Source: Gracilariopsis chorda (taxonomy: Eukaryota > Rhodophyta > Florideophyceae > Gracilariales > Gracilariaceae). Taken from it: a stretch of DNA of 64,000 bases. The number at the start of each line of letters is the position of its first letter. Position 1 is the stretch's first letter. Below, one piece after another: positions 20,240 through 33,700 of the stretch. The notes beneath the pieces are model-generated. The model had not been told where the DNA came from and ran no database searches. It was given only the letters and a program-made list of their open reading frames with translations. A program made the translations under genes and the position numbers. The stretch covers positions 62,001 through 126,000 of the forward strand of contig NBIV01000184.1 in the NCBI GenBank assembly GCA_003194525.1, given 5' to 3'.

Positions 20240-23200
20240 AAAATTTATCTGGTTGCCGAACATGAAAAAATCAAAAATCACCTACGAAGGAAGAAGCCTA
20301 CGCATACTGCAATTAAACTTTAAAAGTCTAAGTTCAAGTATGAACCGTAACAAAATCATGCGCCTGGTGCAGTAGTGTAGAGCTAATATCTTATGTCTGC
20401 AGATATTGCATCTAAGGAAAGGAGAACAAAGCCCGAAGATTCAAGTGTTCAAGGTATTTGGCTGATGTGACAGAGATGAAGACTTTGGAAAACGTGAGCG
20501 TCGAGACAGTGGAGTACTGACATATCAGCGGAACGATCTTAGCATGGGTCTGGTTACAGAGCGGTCGATTACGAAAGGAATTGAAACAGTGACAATTCGA
20601 ATACGGTCACTGAAATAGATATTGGCGATAGCGAATATTTACTTCCTGCCACAACCGATATTCATGAAATGGTATTAGACCTTCCCTGAGCAAGAAATGA
20701 TTTTGTCATATTGTATATTACGTGGCTCACGGTAGCTGGAAAGAGTGGAACGCTCAGCAGTGCAACTAAATCAGGTTTCGAAAAGCACAAATCGAGTGGT
20801 GGTTAATGTCGACGGTGTGGTCACACATAATGACCTAAGAATTAGCATTCATATTGGAATACATATTGCGTTCCTTGCAAAATGGCCTCCATTCTGGAAG
20901 TTGGGACCCTCTGAAAACCTATTTTCCGACCACCACTCTTGCCACACCAATATAAATACTGTGACTATGTTGTACGTAGAACCCAGAAGAAAACAATAGA
21001 GCATCCAGAAAGCTGATTAGAAAGACGTTTTGGAAAGAAGTAGAAGATAACGTCTGTGTGATAAATGAAAGTAATATGAGTAGAGTAGATGAGCAGTATC
21101 ATGCTTGAATTCTGTCATTATGGAGGTAGCGAAAACGTCCATCCAGTTTGCAAAAAGTAAGTGAGATGCACCATGGTGGGATTCGGAAGCAGCTGAAACG
21201 CACAGTAAAGCTTCAGTCGATGAACAGAGTTCAGCGCAGATCAAAATACGAAGCATTACAGCATGCCAGTAACCATTCCAGGAGTGTTTTCGAAAAACTC
21301 AAACTAAAGACATGGAAAGAAATGAACAGCACATTATGCCCAAATGACGAAGAAACGTAGCTTTGGTAAATACCGGAAGAAATTGAAAATATTAGAAGGC
21401 ACCCGTCCCCTTCATGCCCACCGGATAGAGAGCAAGGGAAAAGCCAAAGATATTTTTAACCATTACGGAATAGTCCTTGATGACTTCCACAGACTATCTC
21501 ACCAGACGGGAACGATCATACCAACATTTTTTGGAATGCACCATCTTGACGTGGAGTTAAAGGACATGAGTCCCCGTAAAGTAGGAGGTGCAGATGAAGT
21601 TCAAATATGTTTTCTCCAACACACGCCGAGAGTAGGGAAGAAATTACTTCTGGACACGGTGAACCGAACCTACGTTCAGTCTATGAGCCCAGCACAATGC
21701 ATATTGTCCTGCTTGATTCAAATATCTAAGCTTGCAGTGAAAAGAAAATTTCCACCAATATCGCTGACCTGACTAGTAGCAAGGTCAGCGAAAGGTTTGA
21801 TCAAACGGATATTTATGAAATAGCATAAGCCACAACTACCACCATTGCAAGCAGGATTTCGAATGACCTGTGAAACCGATGAACAGATCCTTGCGCTCCG
21901 CAAACATGTTACGCACGAATGGCAAAGGTGATTTCAGACACTGGCGATATTCTGCGACTTTTTTAAAGCAAACGATTGCGTCGAGCAACACAAATTGTTA
22001 GTCAAACTGGCAGAGATGGGATGCCTCACACAATTGTGGCTGTGGATAAGGGCTTTCACCCTGGCTAGAAGATGAACTTGCCAATAGAGCACGGCAGACA
22101 TTCGGCTCAAGTTGCTCTTCACAGACTATTGGAAGGTGGAACACTCTTACCGGGGTTATCATTAGCGTATTTTGTAGACGTGGTAGACAGAGCTACACAA
22201 AGAGATCAAATAATAACAGTTAGGACATTTGCGGATGATGTATCAATCTATGTAACACAGAGAAAGGTAAAGTTCTGCAGAACGCTACTGCAAATGGCGG
22301 TGAAGAGATCAGAACAGTACTGTATCGAAAACCATATCAGGCTGAGTCCAAGAAAGACATCATTAGTACCACTCAGATATGCCCAATGGAAGAAAGAACA
22401 GGATATTATATTTTGGTTAATATTTACCTTTCTTTGAGTATAGTTATTTTTAGAGTCATCCCAGACCTGTCCCTATCATTTATTTATAATCTATTCGATC
22501 TCATGAAGAATTTGTTATCCAATTGCTATACATATTTCACTACAAAGCCAAGTTGATATCTTGGTGACATTCTGCCAGTAGGACATGACACCACGCTTAC
22601 GTCAGGGCAGCCCTAACTGACCAGATGGACATCAGCCAATCCGGAGCACACGTGGCATACTACTTACACACTTTACAGACATCTCACATGGTACATCAAT
22701 CGTCAAATGGTCATAAAAGATTCCCCAGAAGATCCGTCCCAAGTCATCAGGAAACACTTGGTTTCATGCCAGATCATGAACTCCCCTCTTACGCTGGTGG
22801 AATACGGCAAGTTATCGAACCAGTAGATCTGTTACTGAGCCCGGTAAGCCCACCTAAGTACGGAGGGCAATGAAGAGACTATTTATATTACCATTAAGCA
22901 CAGAAGATTCTCATCAAATTTTTGCAGCTGATAAAACTTGACTAGAAACTCTATATAAACCCCGACGGGTACTCCGAGCTTCAATTCGGATCATCACCAT
23001 CGGATTGCAACTTCTTTTCCACCATGCCTCCTCTGTGCTAACACAGGATAAATACTAGTTGAAGGTTTTTGACAAGTGGATACGCCTATCTGAATGTATA
23101 AATTTCTTGGAGTGTTACTTGACTGCCGCCTTACCTTTCAAAGCCATTGGAACAAGATGGCAGCAACGTACCGAAAAAGATCATGTATACCGAAACTTCT

Positions 23201-23840
23201 GACAAGAACAGCGTGTGGTGCAGATTTGCAAACTATGAATACGTTTCGCATCCGATTTGCGGGATCTTTGGCCAAGAGTGAAGCTAGTGTATTCAACGCA
23301 CTGACGTGTGCCGTTGAAGAACTAGAACGAGCGAGAAATGCAATATCGAATATTCAAACAGGGTGCCCAAGATCATCACCAATCCCTACATTTAATATTG
23401 GTTCATTTACCGAGCCTGTTAAAAGTAGCTGAAAGGCAAGCGGCAAAGCTCTATGAGAAAGTAGAACGATGCGCAGAGTAGAAGCTCACACCAAGTACAC
23501 TGGCTTTGAGACGGGAATAAATGACGTTTATTCGAAAGTTTAGATCTTAGTTCCACAAGGCCGCTGATACGTGCCTTGCCAATGTAGACTAATGCAGTTG
23601 ATGAGAACACCGCTATCTCAACACAACTGATTTCAAAGCGAAGATGCATTCAAATCTCACATCACACCATGTTCCTAAGCCGATTCTAATCACGAACAGC
23701 GGCATAAATCGCGCATGATTCTATTTTCTTCACAGCATGCTGAATGCGAGTTATGGACTAACTGTTCAGTGTGATCCTCAGAGTGGCTAAAGAACGTCTT
23801 AACGTTGGGCACCACTGTGGAATATAATGAAGGGTGATAG
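20240..23840 (+). mobile_element. Decayed non-LTR retrotransposon (LINE) ORF2: APE endonuclease and RT
   Basis: One plus-strand frame with several TAG/TGA stops reads as an APE endonuclease. It starts at about 20290 (RSLRILQLNFKSLSS), continues with ANILCLQILHL and RGVLTYQ-type text (SGVLTYQRNDLSMGLV), then LAIANIYFLPQPIF, and ends with a SDHH motif at about 20925. Reverse transcriptase follows in shifting frames. LQAGFR lies at about 21848, then an IFCDFFKANDCVEQHKLL block, and FADD, the catalytic aspartate pair, at 22228-22239 within TVRTFADDVSIYV. IENHIRLSPRKTSLVPL and YKFLGVLLDCRLTFQSHWNK (about 23094) are the thumb-side motifs. After a frameshift near 23425, text such as AERQAAKLYEKVERCAE continues to about 23840. 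Multiple stops and frameshifts show it is dead. No poly-A tail or target duplication was found. Confidence 0.78.
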
Positions 23841-24289
23841 GCAGGTAATATTGATTACCCGAACAAGTTTGCAGTTCACGAAGTGTACGTAATAAAGTTT
23901 CAGTACAGACATGGAAGGACTTCGGACATGGTTATCAGATATTTTGATGCATTTTTCATGGCTTACAAAGTTAGAAACCATGGAAACTTACTGATAGATG
24001 GTAATCCCAGTATGGAAAGGTATGCAGAAGGTACGCAACAAAGTCTTTGGTTTTGGAAAAGGAATATAAGAAATGTTATGGGCTAGCAAAGTGTTATGCA
24101 GAACTTCATTGGCGCTGGGTGGAACCAGTTTTATTCCATGGAGGAAGTCTCACATGCAGTTAACAAATTGGTTTTGGATTGCCGGATGGAAAGTATGTGA
24201 GCTTCAAGTCAATGCGTACCGAGGAGAAGTTAGAATGTGAGAAAAAAACTCGTCAAGAAGGATCATGATATTCCAATAGAGGCTCAGCT
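23841..24289. other. Unassigned sequence
   Basis: This gap between the LINE and the first copia fragment has no recognised coding motif. Short plus-strand frames at about 23883-24086 are not conserved. Confidence 0.35.
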
Positions 24290-25798
24290 TGCGGTACTCA
24301 TAAACTCATCTGCATTTTTAATAAAACTCTGGTACCCAGCGCTACTATAGTCAACTCCTGATGCAATTTCGTCATCCATGTAATTTGTGAGATATGGTGC
24401 GCCAGGAAATGTGGATTCATCAAAAGTGACATGTCGGGACCTTACAATTCAAGGAATCTCACAGGCGTCAGTGATGAGCACCTGGTATACACCGCGATCC
24501 AGATTCTGCAAGTACGCTCTCTCAATTTCACGAGACTCGAACGTAATGTCCGGGTTCATTTTTAATACATATGCTGTGCATCCAAACACTGTAGCGTACT
24601 TCAAGGACGGCTTATTTCTAGCCACCAACTGGTAGGCTTTCAAGCCAGTGCTAGAGTAGGGAACTCTATTTCGAACATATACAACATATTTTAATGCATA
24701 TGGCCATAGCCATTCTAGAAAAGTGGCCTGAATCATCATAGCTCGAGCTGCTTATTCAATAGTGCGCTTGATGTGCTCGGCAATGGCTTTATGTACCGGT
24801 GTACAAGGAGGTGAGAAAAAGGTTCCCTGCAGATCATCGGCAGGGTATTCTTGTAGCAATTTACTCTTCTCAATTGTCCGAGTGCAACTTTTGAATAAGT
24901 ACATGCGGTCCTCCAAGCTGCGGGAGCTTCTGCCTTATCTCCGCAAACACATGACCAATTTCAGATCCATCCCAAATGAATGCGAGCAGGGCATAACGAT
25001 ACTGGTCATTGATGAACGCATAAGCATATTGAGAATGATCAGGGAGGGATGGCAGTACGGGACCAATGATGTCAGAGTGCACCATGTGTCTCACCTCGTT
25101 TGTTCCTTTACACATTCCGAAAAGTAGAAGTTGATGCGCCTTGCTCAGTCCATATGGCCCAAATACCTCCTCCATCTGCTCCAGCTTTAGGACTCCATCC
25201 ACTTGCTCGTGTATCTCTTGAAGTTCTCTTGGGTTCATGTGTGCAAATCGGTGGCGCTATAGCTTCTTGAGGTCTAGGGCTCTTGCAAATAGGAGCTTTC
25301 TGTGATCGGTATGCTGGATGGTAAGCGGCAGCGAGTACAACCTACAGTGCATGTCTCGTTGACCAAATCCAATTTCAAACCATTTTTCGTGTGTAAGGCA
25401 AACCTCATCTGCATCAAACAACCATTGAATGCCTTCATTGGCCATACGATCAACAGACACCAAACTGTATGCAACATCTCAGACGAGCAGTACATCAGTG
25501 AATCGAAGGTTAGCCTCGACGAAGGGCAGTAAAACATTTCATTGTTGTGTGTCAATGACCGTGTTGTTGCTAGCCACCTCAATAGAACTCGGATATACGT
25601 AAATCAATGTGTTGGATACAAACAAAAATGCAGAAGAAAACAAAGGGGACGTGGCATCGCTGTTAGCATAAGTGTCCAAGCTATTACACGGAAATGGAAG
25701 CATTGTAGACTTCTCCACGCCCACTCCGTCGATTTCAATCTTGGATCCTCTTCTTGAGGACTTTCCAGATGATTTGGAGTTGTCAACACAGCTACCTC
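24290..25798 (-). pseudogene. Ty1/copia polyprotein fragment C1 (protease to integrase to RT linker)
   Basis: Read from 25798 downwards it gives the protease flank (YANSDATSPLFSSAFLFVSN, then IEVASNNTVI), the integrase zinc region (AHMNPRELQEIHEQVDG), and the catalytic core with VHSDIIGPVLPS and IQKLHSDN. The integrase end (LWPYALKYVVYVRNRVP) and the linker with VFGCTAYVLKMNPD follow. The integrase CxxC is lost: the place of WSCSLGKAH reads FGPYGLSKAH. Frameshifts and stops occur at 24740-24870 and near 25250. The fragment has no own LTR; the antisense LTR at 25799 abuts it without a primer site. Confidence 0.75.
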
Positions 25799-26573
25799 AT
25801 ATTGATAAATGAAGTTGGGCCTCCACGGGAAAGAAGAAGAACGAAAGAAGTAAGAACAAAAGTGAAGTTTGTCAGCCTTCTAGTGTGTTTACTTGGAGCT
25901 GCAACATCTGCAACTTATATTGAACTACTAATATGCACTACTACTATCGGGAAACCCCTAACTACTAAGAGCGGACACCGAAGACTACAAATCATATTCA
26001 AACATAAAACAATAAGGGTTTGAAAAGGTGACAGCTCTCTACAACCATGCATACCATTGTTCCAGCACATGGCAATGAGCAACGTAAGTGAAACAACCAT
26101 GACAACAATGTACCACCATTTCAAAGCCTTGTATAATAACTTACGTGCGTCATCATGAGCATAACAAGGCAAAACCTCACATAAAACAGCATAAATATCG
26201 ATACCATAAGTCCTTTGCATACTGTGCACGTGCATGCACATGCAATCACACTTCTGCAACACCCTGATGTACCTGTAAACCACATATAGCCACATACAAT
26301 CTCATGTGGGTTGTCAACTCACATAACGCCAAGTGGTCCATGCTGTGCCTACGACCCGTGCAAGGTCTACCACTTCCGAAGCACGTAATGCAAAAGGGCG
26401 AAGGCAGGAGCCAGACATAAACCCGTTTCACGATGGACTCAAGCACACGCGCACATACGCTTGGGCAAAGAACATGCACAAAAGTGCCCATCGTTATATG
26501 CCGCTTTGGTTTCAATTAGTCCACCATGATTTCCTAGGGCTAACAGGCACTCGAACATGTGCCAACACGAACA
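25799..26573 (-). repeat. Copia LTR, antisense (L1)
   Basis: This is an approximately 775-bp copy of the copia LTR family. On the plus strand it runs from ATTGATAAATGAAGTTGGGC to CATGTGCCAACACGAACA, the reverse of TGTTGG...TATCAACA. It shares the GGACACC-AATACTA-CATATTCAAAC block and the TGCAACTTATAT promoter-like stretch with the other copies. It sits between fragments C1 and C2, both on the minus strand. Confidence 0.7.
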
Positions 26574-27740
26574 ATTCTCCTCACGTTCCTGGCTAAGTCC
26601 GTATCTTTTCGTCATTACCCCTCCAGTTCCAGATCAGTGCGTTGGGGAGTATTCCTGTATCATTTTCTTCCCTTGCAACTTCTTTGGGCTGGAATGGTTC
26701 GTCTGGTGTATGAACGCTTGGACCAATCCTACCTCCGCAGACCTTAGGAATTGAGAGCTTCTCCGACAACCCGCCACAGTTCTGGTACCAGTAGCCATTG
26801 TAAACAATATGTGATGCACTTTCGTCATCCATAAAATTTGTGAGATATTGTGCACCAGGGAATGTAGATTCATCAAAAGTGACATGCCGTGAGCCTCCAA
26901 TTTGGGGAATCTCACAGGCATCAGTGAACAGAAGCTGGGCAACACCATGCTCCAGACTCTGCAAGTACACTTTCTCAAGTGCACGAGACTCGAACTTGGT
27001 GTCCGGTTTCATTTTCACTATGTATGCTGCGCATCCAATCACTTTAGCATACTTCAACGACAGCTTATCACCACCCACAAAGAGGTATAGATTCAGGCCT
27101 GCCATGGAGTGTAGAGATCTATAGCAAATGTGAATAACAGATTTCAATGCATACGGCCGTAGGCATTCTGGCTACTCTGCCTGAATCGACAGGGCTCGAG
27201 CAGCTTCTTCAATTTTGCGATCAATGCGCTCGCCAATTGCATATGTTTTTGGGGTGTAGGGAAGTGAAGATAACGTTCCCTGCAGACCATTCGTGCTTGA
27301 GTCTTGTACAGCAACGTACTCTTCGGCTTTGCTTGCGTGCAACTTCTAAGCATGAACATGCGCTCCTCCAACATTCTGACGCAACAAATGCGCTCCTTCG
27401 AGCTGTGGAAGCTTTTTCCCAACACCATGAAACACTGCACTAGCTCCATACCTATGCAAAACGAAGTCCTCATGCTCGATTGTACTTTGCGGCATGTACA
27501 AACGATAGGATATGTCACGTTGACCATATGTAATCTCTAACCCATTTTAATGTACAACACGAACCTCCTTCGCAAATAAAAAGAAATGAATGCCTTCATC
27601 GGCCATTTGACCTACAGAAACCAAGTTGTACCAAAAATCCGGGACTAGAAGTATATCTGTCAACCTTACGTTAGCTTGCGAAAAAGGGAGTACTAAAACC
27701 CTTCTTGTGTAGCGGAGACCGTATTTTGTCAGAGACCTTA
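26574..27740 (-). pseudogene. Ty1/copia polyprotein fragment C2
   Basis: This minus-strand fragment starts near 27740 with the post-protease text LVLPFSQANVRLTDILLVPDFWYNLVSVGQMADEG (in two pieces) and passes through a frameshifted integrase (27144-27540). It ends in the integrase-RT linker with KYAKVIGCAAYIVKMKPD, SRHVTFDESTFPGAQYL and NFMDDESASHIV. The RT itself is missing: the sequence stops at the antisense LTR at 26573. At its right edge it meets plus-strand gag of C3 head to head. Confidence 0.72.
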
Positions 27741-30700
27741 ATCTTAGTCGTCGACGGGTCATCGAGAGCTACAATTACTCAAGACTCAACCTCCAGTGCC
27801 ACTCAAGGCACTTCTCCACTCACGGATAAACGCGAAAAGGCATGCGCAATCATCATCTGTGCCCTTTTTCATGCCCCGCTACGCGATATCATGGATGTGG
27901 GTGATGATCCGGGCTGTATGCTGAAACTGTTTGATGCACATTATGCCTCTAGTCGATCGGTATTCTGTCTCGCTGTACACACTCAACTCTTCCAAATGTC
28001 GTAGTATGGTCATAATATGTGAGATTGTGTCGACCAATGTGCCTCGTTGTTCTCACAGTTGAACCGAATGGGGAAGGATGCAGTTCCAGAGTCACATAAG
28101 GCTCCAATGTTGTTAGTCTCTATTGACCACAACAGCTCAGTAGAGTCAACTGCTGCGTCACTCACGACTAAGGAAAATCTCAGAACTCACATGGAACTAT
28201 GTAATTACTACGTTAGTTGATGAGTACGATGCTGGTCAACTTGGCTCTACCATTTCAAACCGTGGTTGCAATCGCAAGACTAACCAAGGTAAGGCCAACA
28301 GTCGTCATTTTGGACGCCACAGAATGTCAAATGGGGACGAAAATGATGGTAACGCATGAACTTTCAACTCAAATATTGAGTCCAATTGGAGTGCTTATGC
28401 GGTTGCAAGCGAAAACGGTTATCATTGCATCATCTGTGACCATGGTGGCCATATGAACGACTGACGCCATACGAATCTCGACAATCCGGACAATCTTTTA
28501 ACGAAAGTCAACTTGGACCAACTCAAATCTAGTTTTGCAGAATAATCCAAGCAGTTCAGGGATTCCTTAACATAAGGATTTAAAATTGAGATCACGGGAT
28601 TGAGTAGGGAGAAGTCTACTGTGCTCCCATCTGCATTTAATGACATGGATACCAATGCGGAGAGCGGTGCCACGTCCTATTTCTTTTGCTCTGCATCAGC
28701 GTTTGTCCCCAACACATTGCTTAATATATATGCAAAATGTATTGAATTTGCTGTCCACACCACGATCAGCGCCACACAACAAGGTCATGTTCTGCTGCCA
28801 TCGTTCGAGGGTACTTTTTGATTGAACGATTTACTGCTCGTTCGAGACCTTGGATACAACTTTGTGTCTGTTGGCCGTAAGTTCGACAAAGGCATTCAAT
28901 CGCTGTTTGGTGCAAATGAGGTTCGCCTTGCACAAGAAGAAGGGTTTGCAATTGTATGTTTTCACCGAGACTTGCGCTCTACTTTGTACCCAATGGCACT
29001 TCCAATCGAGCATACCAATCAGAAAAGGCTCCTATCTGCTAAAAACATATATGTTACAAAGCTGTCGCGCCGTGAAATTGTACACATGAATCCACGGGAC
29101 CTTCCAAAGGTACATGAAAAAATTGATGGAGTCCCAAAAATAAAGCAGATGGAGGAGGTATGTCGGTCGTGTCAACTAGGCAAGGTGCTTAGACTTCCGC
29201 TTTTGGGAGAGTTCAAACGAGCAAAAAGGGTTGGCGGGATTGTACACTCGGGCATGATTGATCCTTTACTTCCATCGTTTCCATCAATGGGCCTCTGCAT
29301 TTATCGTTTCCCAGTCTCGATATGCGCTGCTCGGCTTCATGTTGCGTAGATGGGACATTGGTGAGGTTTTCCGGGGAATGAGGCAGAAACTCCAGCAGCT
29401 GGGAGCAGCGAATATGCTTATTCACAATGTGCACTTAGAAATTGTAGATGACTACATTGGGTTAAAAGAAAACCCTGCCAATTGTCTGCAAGGGACATCG
29501 TTTATACCTCGTCATACCTCGCAACATAAAGCCATTGCCGAGCGCACCATTTGCCTGATGGAAGAAGCTGCTTGAGCTTTTATGGTTCAGGCCAACTTGC
29601 CAGAATGTCTATGGACGTATGCATTGAAATATGTTGCATAACTTCGCAATATGGTTCCTCATTCGACCAAGGGCTTGAATCTATATTTGCTGGTGACGGG
29701 GTATAAGCCATCATTAAATTATGCTAGATTGTTCCGATGCGCAGCATATGTAATAAAATGAAAATGGACACCAAGTTCAAGTATTTGAACTTGAGAGAAG
29801 GTACGTGCATAATATAGAGCGTGGTATTTACGAGGTTCTCTTCACCGAAGACTGTGAGATTCCACCAACTGGTAGGTCCCGGCATGTCACTTTTGACGAG
29901 TCTAAGATCCCTGGGCACCATATCTCACGAACTATATGGATGACAGAAGTTCATCAGACGATGAATATAGTAGCTCTATGTAAGAAAGCTTTAGTAAAAG
30001 TTCAGATGAGTTCTCACTTGATGATGTCGAAGAATTCAGGTCTGTTCCATAAAATTGTACAGCAGATGCACCGGATCATCCCACACAGACTGCTAGTAAT
30101 GTCAAAACTTTTTTTTTTAGACCTTGCTGCTAGTGACCCTTGTGAGATCGATGGCAGTCAGAATGATTCTAGTGATCTTGGTGAGTCGAATGTTCAGCCT
30201 GGGCTACGCTGCAAGTACCTTCGTTGCAGTCGGCGTCCACCACAACATTAGTGGAATATAACTGCTGCAGCTACTTCTCAAGTAAGGGTGACCACAAGTG
30301 ACGACCCCACACTTTAGGAGGCATTATCTTCAACTTCATCGGAATAAGCACAACAAGAGAGCACCATTGATGTAAAGCTCACATCAATAAATGACAGAGG
30401 TATATGGGTGGCACAGGACTCACCGCAGTCACAGCTTTTACGGACGCATGTCATTCTTAAGGTAAAAGTATGCAAATGCCTCATTTGACCGATTCCGAGC
30501 TCGTATTATAGCAGGGGTGATCAACAGACATACGGTAGGTATTAAATGGATACCTTTACATCAGTTGTATCTTCCAAATTGGTTAGCACGTTCCTGTAGA
30601 TTATGCTGTACATGCAAATGTACATCGCACAGGTTGACATTAAGACCACGTTCTTGAATGGTGAGCTGAAGAAAGACGTTTGGCTATCGTTTCCGCGGGG

Positions 30701-31864
30701 TATCCCTCGGCTGAATTCACAATTTTGCAAACTCCTGAAGGCCATGTATGAACTCAACGAGGCTCACCTTGCGTGACACACCAAGTTCAGTCCTGACATT
30801 GAAGGCTAAGGATTTGAAGAACTGCCTAGTGCACCATGTGTGCTCCGATACACATTGCCCAGTAACATTCATGCGCACATCCTGATATACTTGGACGAAC
30901 TGCTCATATTTACGCCAAGTTCTGAAGAATGGTCCTGAATCTTGGAGGAACTCAAGGCATTGTATGACCTGAGGGTTGAAGATCGCGTCAGACTCTACCT
31001 CGGTGTTGATACAACCTCGAAGATGGAATCCAATGGGCCGATGCTGGGTTTGAAACTGGTACAACCTATATGGACGGGATAATGAGCAGGTTTGGACTGC
31101 GGAATATGAAAACAGCACCACTCCCAGTGGTAGAATCGTTCCTTACCTCGCTCCATGTAGAGGAGGACAAGTGAGCTTGTGATGTTCAATTGTATCAGCA
31201 GATGATCGTTTATCTGGTGTATTTGGCATTACGTACGCGTTTAGACATACTAACTCCTGTTCTTATAATGACATGCTTCCAGAATGGTCCTACTGCATAC
31301 TGCCCTCGAGCAGCCAAATGTGTGTTACGATACCTACGTGGTACTTGTGATCATGTTCTAATGTATCGGAATGCAATTCTACATTTACATGCTCTTGTAG
31401 ACTCCAATTTCACGGGTTATACCACAGATCGCAAGTCTTTGTCTGGGTATTTGATTAAACTTGGCTCCAGCTCATGCTTCTTGGGTGCTCGTAAGCAATG
31501 CTCAGTTGAACTGTCTAATGGTGAGGCCGAGTACTATGCATTGGTAATGGCGGCTCAAGAGATACTTTGGATATCAGGTGTGCTCAAAGAGTATGGAATA
31601 GCAGTTGATAACAGTCTTCTAATCCTCTCAGACAACCAATGCGCTATTGAGTGGGCTGTTGGTGAACATTGCCCTACTGGCCGTGCGAATCATATAGATG
31701 TCAAGGTGTTCTTCATTAGGCAAGTGGTCAAGGACACAGTCATATCAGCAAATTATGTTGCCAGTGGAGACAATGACGCAGACATCCTCTCCAAGCCATT
31801 TAGCCCTATGGCTGCAGGATTGATATTGGAACAAGTGGGACTTCACCAAGAACTTGAGCAGGAG
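27741..31864 (+). mobile_element. Ty1/copia element C3, gag to RNase H, with 3' LTR but no 5' LTR
   Basis: C3 carries an almost complete set of copia domains in decayed form. Gag (27745-28500) has KREKACAIIICALFHAPLRD and LKLFDAHYASSRSV, ending in a partial CCHC knuckle near 28430. Protease-flank and integrase text spans 28600-29580 (MNPRDLPKVHEKIDG, CRSCQLGKVL, NAIAER-like KAIAERTICLMEEAA). The RT region (30260-31100) is broken; its catalytic motif reads YLDEL near 30890, the second aspartate being replaced by glutamate. RNase H (31190-31870) is an intact 226-codon frame with the acidic residues DSNFTGYTTDRKSLSG, GEAEYYAL and LSDNQCAIEWA. The stop codon overlaps the start of the 3' LTR. The 5' LTR is lost at the head-to-head junction with C2. 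Confidence 0.8.
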
Positions 31865-32643
31865 TGTTGATGTTGGCACATGTTCCAGTGCCTGAAAGCC
31901 CTAGAACATCATGTTAGACTACTTGGAAACCAATTTGCATTTAATGATGGGCACTTTTGAGCATCTACTTAGAAAAAGCCCATATGCAGATGGGCTCAAA
32001 CCCAACGTGGCATAGGCTTATGATTGGTTACTGCCTTTGAATACATGTATTACGTGCTTTACAAGTGATACACATTGCATTGGTAGCAGGAACAGCTTGA
32101 GCCACTTGGCATAATGTGAGTGGTCAATGAAAGTGGAATCTTATTTCGATAGATGTGGTTCACAGGTATATTCAGTTGGTACACGTGTGCTTGTATGGTT
32201 CTAGCACGTGCAAAGCACCCAAAGAAGTTATGGTATCGATATGGATGCAACTTCATGATAAGTTGTGCGTTGTCATGGTTATGATGTTGCCAGTAAGGCA
32301 TTATACAATGCTGTGAAACGCTGGCAAATTGTTGTGATGGTTGTTTCACATACCCTTCTTCAATGGCATGTGGTGTAATAATGTTATGCATGCTTGTAGT
32401 GAACTGTCACCAGTTTTTGTAACCCTTATTTTGATATGCTGGAATATGGTTGGTAGTATTGAGTGTCCGCACTTAGTGTTTAGGGTTTTCTTTGTAGTGG
32501 TAGTGCACTCTAGTGGTGCTATACAAGATGCATATATTGCAGCTTGAATTAAACCACCCCATGGTTGACAACCTTCACTCTTGTTTTTACTTCTTTCATC
32601 TTCTTTTCATTTCTGTCGAAGCATAACTCCGGCATCATCATCA
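31865..32643 (+). repeat. Copia 3' LTR of C3 (L2)
   Basis: It starts TGTTGATGTTGGCACATG immediately at the end of the C3 RNase H frame (LHQELEQEC stop) and ends around GGCATCATCATCA, about 779 bp. It shares the TATTGAGTGTCCGCACTTAGTG block and the TTCTGTCGAAGC end with the other copies. Confidence 0.75.
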
Positions 32644-33700
32644 GATATAAGAAGCCTTTTCTCTTTTTGGAATAATACGGGGAGTCAATATTTCAGTTCC
32701 AGTACCTACCTTTGTTATTAGAGTGGAACTATCTGTAGTAGATAGAACACGAGAGGGATTCTCGACATTCCAGACGACCTTAATACGGCAAGCAGCACAA
32801 AGAAAGTGACGCAATATCACAAAATAATCACCAAGCTTACCATAGAAACGAAGAATTATCATTCCAGAAGTGGATTGTTTTTCAACTTTGGAGTCAGACA
32901 TGGTTCTCACGGGACTAGAACCCAGGAAAAACAACAAACGCGACTAGGTAGATATCACAAATATCGATATCCACAGAATGTAGTGAAGCCGTAAGTGGTA
33001 TTTCAAGGCTTCTCTTACATAGATCATGAAAAGAGCTGGGGCAGGGAAAACTCTCAGCCGCTCAACAGCAAGGACGCCAAAACACACCGTGTAATCAAGT
33101 CCTAAACGCTCGTCGAGAGGCGTCTGGGACGCCGGTGCAGGCGAAATTCGGGTACTCAACGCTGGGAGTATACTCACAGGTTGCAGTGATACCAGCCTGG
33201 AAACAAAAAAACTTCTTAAGACGGGCGTACGCACAAGAGGTACTATCCCTGCTACCCTAGCAGTCCATATTCTCTGTTCCCTCGTAACTCTATCCAGGTT
33301 AGATGCCGTTTCTCTGATCAGTCCTTCTCTGCACTCTTCGGAAGGAGAGGATTTACAATCCGTACTAAGTTACCAAAATAGGGTAGTAGCTGAAGCCACA
33401 AAACTTTACCAGGTAGTCCCTGCTACTCGCTTGTCGGAAAATAGCGCGGTCTTGCTTGTGCACTGAAGCGAAGGAGCGGGTGCCGGAACAGGCGCAGGTT
33501 GGTTTACCAGTAAAAAGTCTCTGAACGCTTCGCCTACTTTCACCATAGGCACTCGTCTTCTACAATATTCGTTCGCTTGCAAATGACCGCGTAGCTGCAC
33601 AAAAATAACCAAGTCTTCGTAGAATCCAAAAGAAATATTAGTAGGGCACGACGTCTGTGGACCGTGGAAAATCTGGGTCCATAAACTGAGGTAACGCAAG
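32644..33700 (-). pseudogene. Copia gag N-terminus and leader fragment C4
   Basis: On the minus strand a gag start reads MSDSKVEKQSTSGMIILRFY and then FLCAACRIKVVWNVENPS, matching the C7 gag (MSRSEVETETNSGVKIPTLS, then a frameshifted region with GVWNVA). Upstream of it (33000-33700) is a leader that aligns in reverse with 38860-39380 of C7, including the AAGCGTTCAG-GACTT-CTGGTAAAC block. The fragment lacks everything after gag and abuts the C3 3' LTR. It shows that the copia leader is a conserved part of the element. Confidence 0.6.
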
